Source: Cymbomonas tetramitiformis
Taxonomy: Eukaryota > Chlorophyta > Pyramimonadophyceae > Pyramimonadales > Pyramimonadaceae
NCBI GenBank assembly: GCA_001247695.2
Contig: LGRX02034765.1
Span: 26,015-90,014, forward strand
Direction of reading: 5' to 3'
DNA: 64,000 nucleotides
Shown: one piece after another, positions 11,241-21,215 of the stretch
Layout of the letters: every line of letters begins with the position of its first letter
Numbering within the stretch: the stretch's first letter is position 1
The notes under the pieces: generated by a model
Databases searched by the model: none
Told to the model about the DNA's origin: nothing
What the model saw: only the letters and a program-made list of their open reading frames with translations
Translations under genes and position numbers: made by a program

Positions 11241-11972
11241 TTAGTCCAGGAAGTGAAGGGAACTTCTTTCCATAGCTTGCCCTTTCATATACGCAAGATA
11301 GTCGAGGTACTCGGTGCGCCAGTGAACTGTTCCGTCTGTTGTAGTTGTGTCCCAAACACACCTCCTGTAGCCAGGGTTATCGGTGCTCACGATATGGGTG
11401 CAACACGTCGAGCATAAAAAAAGTGTAGGCACTCCTTTCATAGCGACGTGCACGTCGGCACCTCGTTTGCAAAAGTGCATAGCCTTGTTACGGTCCACGA
11501 GGAGCTTAGATAGACAACAAGTAACCCGAATAAGGTCTTGAATATTATTGTATCGGGCGACTTGCTCACGGAAGAGTGTCTGGAATAAAGGATAGTCTTG
11601 TGGTGCGATCACCCCCAAGTAGGCATAATCGGGCTCGTAACCCGAAAGAAAGTGACGTTGACACGAGCGGTTGGGGAATACGCCCACGTTCGGCGTAAGA
11701 CCTCCAGCTTTGTTCGCGTATTCCGCCCCAGGCGTATACTCAATGAAGACGTATTCGCCGTCAAAGTTTTCCACGGGACCACCGTGGGCTCTAACCTCGT
11801 CGCGAAACTCGTGCCGACACTTGGAAACACTATTTGGAGTTATGATCTTACTTTCTTTTGGCGACGGATAAAAGTCTGTAAGCTTCCCTTGGTTATACGC
11901 GGGCGTTCCATTGGTTATACGAAGGCGGAGAGACCTTCGGGGAATGCACGCTCGTTTGGGATTTCTAGGCAT
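11241..11972 (-). CDS. Unknown protein with a canonical PIP box (PCNA-interacting peptide)
   Basis: The frame is open from 12026, but the ATG at 11972 (MPRNPKRACIPRRSLRLR) is the likelier start because upstream codons are low-complexity. About 243 residues. Residues 28-35 from that start read QGKLTDFY, an exact match to the PIP consensus Q-x-x-[ILM]-x-x-[FY]-[FY], preceded by a basic stretch. Further on there is C-rich sequence (HFCKRGADVH, LFLCSTCC) that could bind zinc. I recognise no enzymatic domain. It converges on the dioxygenase-like gene with 85 bp between stops and lies inside the MULE. PCNA binding would link the element to replication or repair forks; this is inference. Confidence 0.6.
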   Translation of the reverse strand: MPRNPKRACIPRRSLRLRITNGTPAYNQGKLTDFYPSPKESKIITPNSVSKCRHEFRDEVRAHGGPVENFDGEYVFIEYTPGAEYANKAGGLTPNVGVFPNRSCQRHFLSGYEPDYAYLGVIAPQDYPLFQTLFREQVARYNNIQDLIRVTCCLSKLLVDRNKAMHFCKRGADVHVAMKGVPTLFLCSTCCTHIVSTDNPGYRRCVWDTTTTDGTVHWRTEYLDYLAYMKGQAMERSSLHFLD

Positions 11973-12129
11973 AATTTGAGACGAATGAATATATATATGT
12001 ATGTGAATGGAAATACGAAAGAGCAAAAGAGAGCAAGAGAGCGAGAGAATGTCCGGCGAAATGCTTCGGTTCGTTTAAATGGTCGGCATTTTGGTGGTGA
12101 TGACAATCGAGCGGGAAGACATGCGACTG

Positions 12130-12231
12130 CGACATGACACACCCAAACTTAATCTAGAATAAGGCACTGTCATTCTTAATCTAGTTTTGGGCCCAAAGTT
12201 AATCTAGAAATAACCTTTTGCCATATTCTAA
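12130..12231 (-). repeat. MULE right terminal inverted repeat and target duplication
   Basis: The inverted repeat runs 12130-12222 and reads inward as GGCAAAAGGTTATTTCTAG then GATTAACTTTGGGCC. It has three internal copies of TTAATCTAG. The target duplication ATATTCTAA occupies 12223-12231 and exactly matches 5221-5229. Confidence 0.85.
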
Positions 12232-12306
12232 GGGCAAGGACGATATATACGCACTTGTAGGCGAAAAACATCAAAATATTGCTTAAGTGTGGCAAAACAT
12301 TGAAAA

Positions 12307-12600
12307 ATGAATGCTTTTTTTTGTTTTTTCTTGATTTTTGTGGCATATGGGAGTGACCAACGCACCTTTCATGATGACGTAATTTCTCTTTGTGAGTGGG
12401 TGCTAAAGAGAGTTGGCTCGATAAGGCAGGTGGAGAAAAAAGTCAACGAAAGAAGCCGGAGGGCTGGGTTCGTTCTTGCACGAAACCACCCTCCTACAAC
12501 CAAGCTGTCAAGAGGACGGTGCGTTGTGTGCAAAAAAACATCCTGGCATAGCCCGAGGATGCTCAGAGTGTGAGGTGATTCTTTGCGATGCCAAGTGTTG
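12307..12600 (+). pseudogene. Probable piggyBac-type transposase C-terminal Cys-rich domain, relic
   Basis: The frame from 12307 ends in SRGRCVVCKK. After a run of seven A, the sequence continues in another frame with ARGCSECEVILCDAKCWKRHHEDI. Together these give C-x2-C ... C-x2-C ... C-x3-C ... H-H, the spacing of the C-terminal Cys-rich domain of piggyBac-derived transposases. The catalytic core is not visible nearby. It could instead be another small zinc finger; the match is by pattern only. Confidence 0.4.
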
Positions 12601-14181
12601 GAAACGTCACCACGAAGACATATAATAGCCCACCGATATTTTCAACAGAGCGACACACAGGGTGTGCAGGTACTGTTCACGCGATCGGCGATGAGCGAGG
12701 TTCGCGTGAGAAAACGTTGGCTCAGATGCAGAAGCAAATCGGATAGGAATCTTACAATGTACCTTGCTTTGGAGTGAACGCTTGCAACAGTTTTTTTAGT
12801 TACCCACATACTAAGTGTAAGACATATTGCACTGCCTCCTAGCCTCATACCTCCGCCCTTATGCAGCATTCTCGCTGAAAAATGTGGTACAGAAGTGTCT
12901 GAGAACAGATGTAAGTGTAATCTGAGTGAGGGATGAGGAATCTTGGGGGAAGCACCTCAAACTTTAAAATCAGAATATGTATGTATCTGATATGTAGGAG
13001 TTTACAACTTGTTGGGGGCATTGGGTAGCACAGAGAAGGGCACCGAAACCCTAACGCGCAGTGCCCACAACAGCTAAAATATACCACTTTCACACCCTAC
13101 TCTTAGGAAGGATAAAATCTGTTTTTCTTGGTCTAGCAAGCTACACTCGGTAATAGGATATCATTGTTACATCATATTGAGTATGTAGAATCATTTTTAG
13201 CAGATTATGATAACATAGATGAGTAGCATAACATATTTGCTACAGGAATTATCCTCTAAAGCACTTCAAAAATTCATGCAACCCGATATTCATGCATGTA
13301 TTTCTTTGTCGTTAATGGTCGGATTAATATGTTCGATAGCTCAATTTATTGGTTTAGAAGCGACGCGTAAGCCTGCGAAATTTGGTGATAAGAGCATAAG
13401 TACTTCAAAAGATATGAACCCAAACCCAAACCCTATCGAATTTACGTGTAAAATGCAGCAAATCCTTGTGGCAACTTAGGGGTTAACTACCATCGTTTCA
13501 CTGGCTCACCCCCATTTTCCACTGTTTTCATTGCCCCCCCCCGCGACCGTGATTTCCTATAACGATTTCGAGGTCCCAAATGTTGGACGATTATTTGCTT
13601 TTTGGCATTTCACAAATAATGACCTCGCATGACATCGCCGGATGTCAGTCGCGACAGGAGCCAATGAAATCGCTGCGATCAACACATTTGCTTTCCCAAG
13701 TTTCGATGTAGCACAAGCCTTACTTCGTTCACTCGACTGTTGATCGCCGACTTTCCTTCCATCATCAGTGATCACCGTCATTCAGGAGGGATCGTCCGAT
13801 CTCACTCCCCGGATCGAGGAAATGAAGGATCACGAAGTGGCTGTTCACCTCCACGTCCAGCTTCGGAGTCCAAGTGTCGCAGGGTGTTGCTCTTAAGTCG
13901 GAAATTGGTGAAAATACTTCACTTTTCCTACCTGCCGACGATTGCTGCGTCTTTCTCCTCCGTTTCCTAACACAATTTTGATGTGAAATGAGACTTTCAG
14001 CCCCCATAAGGTGGGGGGCAGTCACACTCTCTAATCACCCCTTGCCCCGATGTCATTTATTTGTCGTACCTGACACATTTGTCCATTTGCTCGATCCACC
14101 GTCTGGGGGGTTGCCATTAATCGTATCACATGTTAAATTCTTACAAACTAAACTTTGTCCAAAACTACTCATATGTTTATA
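12601..14181. other. Intergenic stretch without a recognisable gene
   Basis: Only short frames occur (for example 13219-13479 on the forward strand, 86 codons, no recognisable domain). Composition is AT-rich to 13500, then more mixed with homopolymer C near 13540. I see no RNA gene. Confidence 0.4.
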
Positions 14182-15249
14182 CTATACTGATGTAAAATAA
14201 TTGAATCCTGGGCTTACCCAAATCAATACACCGCCACCAGCACCGGCAACTTTAGATTCCATAGCTGTTCCGATATATGAATCACCCGCTGTGATCTGAG
14301 CACTATTGATTTCCCCACCTATTATGCATTTCACACGTTGGCCCTTCACATACGTATTATCTGTAGCAGCGGCATTTCTACATGTGGTGAAACCGCGTCC
14401 GATCAACACGAAACAACTCTGAGATGCAGCACTGTCTTGAATACAGACACCGATGGGTGTGCAGTTTTGGTTACTTTGAGTATACGAGTTAATATTGAAT
14501 GGTTGAACTCCATTCACGGTGTTTATTCCATCATCATCAAACATGACAATTGTTGAAGCAGTAATCGTATCGGCGGTGTTATTTACAAATGTAAACACAT
14601 CCCCGGTGAATCTCAACGGGTTTGCTGGAAGGGTGGTATGAGCGTACGTTTTCGTAATGAGTGTCAAAGGTACGCCCGTTAGTGTGAGTGAGTTGGTTGA
14701 ACTTGGATAAGCATAATTTAACGAGTTACTTAAAATAACAGATGCAGAATTTGATTCATCCAATTCCATGATCGAACCGGTATTTCCCACAGCCAAAACT
14801 TCACTCAATGAACCAATACTTCCATTGTTAACAGCTCCACTTCTAACTTCGTTTGATGCTGAATCGTAATACAATTGTAGACTTTCTGAACTTACATCAG
14901 GACTGACCCTGATAGGTCTGATATAACAACTATTTGCGACCCTGGCGTTCAATTCAGCCCCGCTTGCGTTCAAAACGATCGTATTATCGGTGTTTACCGC
15001 TCTCTGAGCAGAGTTTTGTCCTGCGAGAGCCCCAATATTGATTGCATTTTCGCCGCATGAAAACTCACCACAGTATTTCCCGATATTCACTGCGGCATCT
15101 TTGCAGTTAACTTGAGAGCTGTCGTCCCCGATTGCCACAACAAATGAACCACAATTATTGTTGGCCGCCCCCGAGCCGATGGCAATCGTATCATTAGAAG
15201 TTGTATTGTTTAAAGATAAGGCATTTCGGCCGATCGCTATAGAACGGTC
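14182..15249 (-). pseudogene. YadA-head/tail-fibre-like structural protein, 5'-truncated, virus-type
   Basis: The frame is open from 15249 and opens directly in repeats of the form IAIGRNALS, IAIGSGAANN, VAIGDDSSQ and INIGALAGQN, the trimeric-adhesin (YadA) head pattern. Then come VLNASGAELNA and YIRPIRV with LYYDSASNEV, a region I associate with fibre or adhesin-like proteins of large DNA viruses and related elements. A mixed beta-rich C-terminal half follows, ending FNYFTSV. There is no start codon near the 5' edge and a TGA precedes it, so the gene is cut there. It is probably an insertion from an algal virus or virus-like element; origin is inferred. Confidence 0.6.
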
Positions 15250-15400
15250 TCAACACGCTATTCGATGAAAACGACATTATGGAATGTCATTTTTCACTTT
15301 AATTATAGATAGCTAAATAATTCCAAGGCGTACGAAAATAACGTATTTTCCGACGAGACGTGAGACGCACGTATAAACGCGGGTGCCGTTGAGGCTAATA

Positions 15401-15742
15401 GATACGTACGTATGAGTGCTTAAATAAATTCTCAAGCACATGCAAGCATTCAATGTGGTAAACACGATACAAAATATGATGCGGTGACTAATTTCATTTT
15501 GTACATGTGTTTTATTAATGTTCAGGACTAGTCGTTAGCACTGCGACCACAATCTACGCGGTATCTGCTCGGATACGTACGTATGAGTGCTTATAATAAA
15601 TTCACAAGCACATGCAAGCATTCAATGTGGTAAACACGATACAAAATATGATGCGGTGACTAATTTCATTTTGTACATGTGTTTTATTAATGTTCAGGAC
15701 TAGCTGTTAGCACTGCGACCACAATCTACGCGGTATCTGCGT
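15401..15742 (+). repeat. 171-bp tandem duplication
   Basis: Two almost identical units begin GATACGTACGTATGAGTGCT at 15401 and 15572 and end ACGCGGTATCTGC. They lie just beyond the 3' end of the reverse-strand methylase-like gene. Differences are limited to a few bases, so the duplication is recent. Confidence 0.88.
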
Positions 15743-15785
15743 TCATTCCAGGTTCAAGACAGGCAGTTGGCACGGCGTGCACTAT

Positions 15786-18700
15786 TTACTCGGCTGGTGC
15801 GTCTCCGGCAGATGCGGGGGGGTCGCTGTCTCCTGGTGCGCCTTCTCCTGCCTCTCCTTCTCCCTCTTCTCCTTCTTCATGAGGTGCACCAGTACCGAGT
15901 GCCTCGGGTTGCCCAGAATCCGTGCCGGTTTCAGCGGGTGCACCTGCAGCGGGTTCTTCATCGTCGCCATCAATCAACTGGTTGATGTCCGCAGCGCACT
16001 CGGCAATTTCTTTCGCCTTTTTGAAGTTTTCCTCCTCTATGCGTTGATCCTCTTTGAGCTTCGCCGTTTCCTCGAGTGACATGCATTCCGTATCGCCGTC
16101 AGGCTCGTCGGTAATGTTCCCAAGCCTCTGACTGGCTGCTAGCACCATGTCTTGGTCGGAGTCGAACGCGACAGCGTTCAAGCCGCACCGGAGAGCTGCC
16201 ATTGTGGCCGTCGCGACCCCACACCCTGCATCCAAGACCCAGTTGGGTGACGAATTGTTGTTTAACCGGGCGAAAGGTGCGGGTCCCATCATGTGGCAGT
16301 TGATGAGGTCCATTAGCAGGTGCTGGGGCTTCTGGTGAGCGCATACCACTTTCCCATTGTCTCGGAAGGGTTGCTTGACGACAGAATACCCCTCCAACAA
16401 ATTCGCCCTCGAGCTCGCCTCCGCTTCCTTCGTCGAAAAGTCGAAGTGGCACATCCATGGTTTGCGAGTGGATTTTCCCCCGGACTCCACGTCCGCCATT
16501 TGGAACCCGATGACAGCCGCTTCGAGGACATTGTACCGGATGGCTTTATTGGCACCCACATCTTGGTTCTCCTTGCGCCACCATATGCGCTGGGCCCCAC
16601 CGTTGCATTTGCTCTCCAGGATCTTCAGGAACCCGGTCTGCTGAGCAAATCCACAAAATGTCAATATTGTCCAGTCCGGCGAGGTGGTGAGCGCCGCAAA
16701 GGCATCTATGAACTTGATCAGGTCGGGCTCGGATAACGCGTGCTCTGACACCTCCGTATCGAAGTCGTAAATAACGTCCAGTATCGTCCCCACGTAATGC
16801 AACTTCGGGACAGACTCGAGTTTCGTCAACTCGTCTTTGTAGATCATGTAGCCGGTTTGAACCTCCATCTTCTCGTACTCTTTCTCAAGCAGTGCCTCCT
16901 TACCATCCTCCACAAGGGGGGAGGGAAGTGCCACCTATTATACCGCAAACCGCATGTTAATATTTGAATGACCCAAAATTGCTAGCGCAATAAAACATGC
17001 AACTACACGACTATTACAACAAAGAATGTTGAAAGAACGCACACCTTAACTGTATTGGGGACGTAGTTGACGGTCAGCTGCCCGAGGTCTCCCTCTCCGG
17101 CCTGACACCGGGAAAGCCACGTGTTGCAGTCTGAGACGAGTTGGACGATGGCCTTGGGAACCGTGAGCTCACTCCCCCCTCGCCCAGTTTTACCTTGTTT
17201 CACCGCTTTGATGCATCGCTCGATGGCCTCCTGGCAAGCCCAAGTCTCACCGTATTTCTTCTCAAAAGCATCCCAATTCTCCACCCCAGATTGCGACACG
17301 ATCCAGGCCTGAACGTTGCGTTGGTTCTTGAACCTCTTCAGGGTTTCAATCGCCTCTGGGATGGTGATCTCAGTGGTCAGGATTTTCTTCAGAACGCCGT
17401 TCAAGTAATCAACCTCCACGTCCGAGTGAAACCCGAGCATCGTCTGGAACAGGGGCATGTTCAACTCCTTCTTCTCGCTCTCCTTCACGATTGCCTGCTG
17501 CAAAGGCTGTGCCGGCTGACCGACACTCAACGTGTTACCGGCGCTTCGAGGAACACGCCTAGACTTGGCCTTGCTACCCGACTTCTTCTTCTTGAGGTCG
17601 ACACCTACATCCTTCAACGCCTCCTCCGCCCCAGACGTCTCGGTAGTCATGTCAACGATCTCACTTTCCGGAGCCCAGATCTTGCGTTTCTTACTCGACC
17701 CCTTGGTGGGGGTCTTAGTCTGCCCCTTCAGAATACCCGCGCCGTACGCATGCATGATTCTAACAATGAACTCCCAAGCAAGTGTCCTGACGCACTGTAG
17801 CGATCGACCAATGCGTTGCGTAGTCGTTGGCGTAGGAGATGTGATTCGTTTGCAACACCTCCGCCTTAATCTGCATATGCTGAGGCGATGTCAAATAGCT
17901 CCAGACCGGGAACCATTTGCCACTTTCAACGTCTCCCCCGAAAAGCTGCCAGTCATTCACATTGGCCCAGTCCCCCTTCGACAGCTTCTCGTAGACCTGC
18001 TTCCTAACTTCCGGCCTCCTTGGAAGCTTGAAAATCCTGGGATCGTGCTTTTCCAACTGCTTCACCAGGCCGTCCTCCGTCCAGTCTTGGAGCTGAACGT
18101 CCCAGTCGGTGATGCCACAATGCCAATAGAGTTTGTGGAGAGGGCCCTTCGATGCCTGCATGGTTTGCCGAGAAATTACGGTCAGTAACATTCTTTTGCT
18201 TTAAGTAAGTAAGAGCTTTAAGTGACAAAGATGGATAAGTTACATTATTTTCTCAGAAATCACCTGCATGCCAACTCGCATGGATTTTATGATTTGCTGG
18301 TGCGACTTGCCCTTCATGTTCTGGTCGACGCTGTTCTGCTCGTCAGCCAAAAATCGAACCATGTCAGACTGTAGATTAAAATACAATTTGCACTCGATCT
18401 GCTGAAAAGCTTCGTTATCTGGTTGTTCTTGGTGAAGCTCCCGCCGAGCGGTGAGGCTATGTTGGTGCCCGAAGCACACGAAACGATACAGTAATCACCC
18501 ACCTTTAAGAAAACAGGAGATATGGGGCCAGCCAGCGATATTCACCAACTTGGGTACCCCCGCCAGCGCCAGCTGTCCTATGAAAACGCTATGAATAGTG
18601 GACCGCGATCTCTTCACTCAGCCAGCGCATTTCTTAGCCATCCACATTGACACGCACCTAGCGCAGACATTTTCTTAAAATTTTCACAGTAATGAGCGTA

Positions 18701-19535
18701 TGAACACCAGCTGTCCACACATATGTATCTGATGTGTTGTACTAGTTGTCCCTTATTATTTGAATTGTGGTTGTATATCGATGTACATGAAATATTGAGA
18801 GAAGTGATATATTGATGTTACATATCTATAATATCATATGTAATATTTGCAAATGCCAGCAATTTTTTCTTAGCTATAAGAAATTGGAGAATCAAATCTT
18901 AGGCCGGCCAGCCAGCACCAATAATTCTTATTTTGGTCCGTGCCATAACCTTCAAAAACCAGCCAGCGATATTCACCAACTTGGGTACCCCCCCCCCTGA
19001 AACGCTGGCTACTTTCTTATCGTCGGGTTTTCTTAACGGTGAGTGATTACTGTATACGCCGTCGTACACCTTACTGGGGTCAAACTCCTCCGCGCTTGTG
19101 AGGTGCTCCCCAGAGTCCGCCCATATAACGTACACTAGGGAGGTGTTCTGAAAAGAGTGTGGGTTCCAAGCCATGCTCTCTTTCAAGTTCACGACTTGCG
19201 CACGGTCCTCATCCCTGATGCGCTCGTAGTCCTCAGCCTGTATAATGTACTGGATAGGTATGTTGAAGGTACACCCCTTGACGTCTTTGGCGTTAACGAC
19301 TCTGGGGTACCGGTGGTTATACTCAATCTGATACCGAATCGTATTAGAATGAGATATTGAACGCCGCTGTTTCGGCAAAGTGAGCAAGGACTGCCAGTCC
19401 TGCGCTGCTTGCTGAGCATTCTGTTCTTTGGCCGCCTTCGCTGTCTCTCCAGGCCCGTAAGCCAACAATGAGCCGCCCGGACCACGATTAGCAGCCAGAT
19501 CGCTTTCTGCTGCAGGTGTCAATGGTACCTATATT
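15786..19535 (-). CDS. Spliced ParB-like plus N4/N6 DNA-methylase-like protein with eroded catalytic motif
   Basis: Reverse-strand exons, 5' to 3': about 19535-19020, 18480-18264, 18155-17760, 17830-17044 and 16935-15786. The 18263-18156 and 17043-16936 introns are GT-AG and phase-consistent; the 17.8-kb junction needs a frameshift or unseen intron. The first exon (FNIPIQYIIQAEDYERIRDE, then LKESMAWNP) resembles ParB/Srx-like domains. The last contains IWWRKENQDVGANKAIRYNV, then HQKPQHLLMDLI and NWVLDAGCGVATATMAALRC, matching the HPTQKP and SAM-binding blocks of permuted DNA methylases. The place expected for DPPY reads DVIYDFD, so catalysis may be lost. The tail is a Gly/Glu/Pro-rich low-complexity region. 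Fusion is known in phages; here it is inferred. Confidence 0.52.
18487..19056. repeat. Local rearrangement: 31-bp inverted repeat plus 35-bp direct repeat
   Basis: The end of the first methylase-gene exon (coding YSNHSPLRK) recurs in opposite orientation at 18487-18517 (coding YSNHPPLRK on the forward strand). In addition GCCAGCGATATTCACCAACT with the following TGGGTACCC occurs directly at about 18530 and 18963. The pattern suggests a duplicated and inverted gene fragment within the intron. Confidence 0.65.
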
Positions 19536-19559
19536 GTAATATAAAAGTACAAAGTTAGT

Positions 19560-20560
19560 CACTAACAGGTAACACCTCATTAGGTTAATGAGCAATTCGA
19601 AACAATACTCATATTCATTATAAAACTGTTAAGGGGAAAACACAAAGGTTAGAAACTTTGCACAACTGCTCATTAAGCTAATGAGACATTTTGAACAGCT
19701 CCGGCAAGACGCCGGATATATCGATTTAAGCAAATACACATGTCATATTACGCAAGAAGATTTCAAGCAAACTGTAAAAAAAAATACAAAGAGAAGAAAC
19801 TTTGCACAGCTGCTCATTAAGCTAATGAGACTTTTTGAACAGCTGCGGCCAGACGCCGAATTCATCACAGTCCCATTTACATTGGTTAACTATGTGTTAC
19901 AATCGTTCCCCGCCCCGTGCATGCAGACAGCTGGCAGCGCTATTTATTTGCAATGTGCACACACAATAGACACATATACATATTTTATTAACATCGGTCT
20001 TGATCAATTACGGTTGTCAATGTAAGTTTATGCCTACTTCTTTAGCTTTGCTTTACTACATTCCTGTCGATGGCTCGACTTCCAGTGCTGCTTCGCACAA
20101 TCATGGGAACAATATACTGCTTGGTGACAGCCACCACACCGCTTCTCTCCTTGTTTACCACAATTTATACAGAGACACTGGTGTGCTGACACCGAGGACT
20201 TCCCGAACCGATCTTTGTTTGCCTTCCGAACAGCAGATTGTGTGAAGCACGCGGTCCAGCCGTTGGGAAGCTTTACTGGTGAATTAAAGTCGGTTGTGCC
20301 AGAATCATGCAGTAAAGGGCAAAAAAGAAAAACTGCTCATTAAGCTAATGAGACTTTTTGTTCAAGCTTTGGTCAGTCATCGAATTTATCCGGTAAAAAC
20401 AGTCACACATGTCATATAATGACAGTAGGTATCATACTGACTATAAAGAAAAAAACACGGAAAGGTCAGAAACTTTGCAAAACTGCTCATTAAGCTAATG
20501 AGGCTTTTTGTTCAAGTTTTGGTCAGTCATCGAATTTATCGGGTAAAACAGTCACGCATG
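19560..20560 (+). repeat. Dispersed 45-bp motif with palindromic core, four to five copies
   Basis: Near-identical segments reading GAAACTTTGCACAACTGC followed by CTCATTAAGCTAATGAG lie near 19655, 19798, 20330 and 20476; a partial copy is at 19572. The 17-bp core is a dyad (CTCATTA, AGC, TAATGAG). The rest of this stretch has no supported gene. Confidence 0.75.
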
Positions 20561-20689
20561 TCATATAATGACAGAGGGTATCATACTAATGGGTTGATGC
20601 GGCTGTAGTTGCGGTGTGTGTGTGCGTGCATGTACACGCATGTGCATGTGATGGAATAAATATCCCTTGCACGCCCACAATCTCCTGTG

Positions 20690-21215
20690 CGTGCGTGTGA
20701 GTGAATCCTCCCCACACCAACACAACCCCATACACGTGTGTGCGCGCCGGAACCATAATGCGGCTCCCGAGCTGCGCCTCGATTATGCGGATGTTGCGCA
20801 CATCGCTAGACTGCGAAGGCTGTGCGAGAATAAATTCCCCCCCGCACCAACACAACCCCATACACGTGTGTGTGTGCCAGAATAATAATGCAGCTCCCGA
20901 GTTGCGCCTCGATTATGCGGATGTTGCGCACATCGCTAGATTGCGAAGGCTGTGCGGGAATAAATCCCCCCCGCACCAACACAACCTCATGCACGTGTGT
21001 GTGTGCCAGAATAATAATGCGGCTCCCGAGCTGCGCCTCGATTGTGCGGATGCTGCGCACATTGCTAGGCTGCGAAGGCTGTGCGGGAATAATGAATCCC
21101 CCCCGCACCAACACAACCCCATACACGTGCGCGTGCGCCGGAATAACAATCCCCCTTCGCACGCATTGTGTACGTGTGTGTGTGCTGCCCTCCAGGATGA
21201 GCACACCATCATTTG
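20690..21215 (+). repeat. 130-bp tandem repeat, four copies
   Basis: The segment ACCAACACAACCCCATACAC recurs near 20716, 20846, 20975 and 21107, with GCTCCCGAGCTGCGCCTCG and TTGCGCACATCGCTAGA between. Units differ by a few percent. The reverse-strand long ORF runs through most of the array. Confidence 0.85.

Larger units (their letters stand above)
5230..12222 (+). mobile_element. Complete Mutator-like element (MULE), 6,993 bp, with DNA-modification cargo
   Basis: The element is bounded by inverted repeats of about 93 bp, both starting GGC and sharing GATTAACTTTGGGCC. It is flanked by a direct 9-bp repeat ATATTCTAA (5221-5229 and 12223-12231), the classic Mutator target-duplication length. 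Inside, in order, are a MULE transposase with SWIM and PHD fingers (5482-8155, one frameshift), a spliced methyltransferase-like plus 2-oxoglutarate dioxygenase-like gene (8741-11155), and a convergent PIP-box gene (11241-11972). The first two read in the same direction from the left end. Three of three genes lie wholly inside the termini, so they probably move together. MULE family assignment rests on the transposase motifs plus the termini. Confidence 0.85.
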
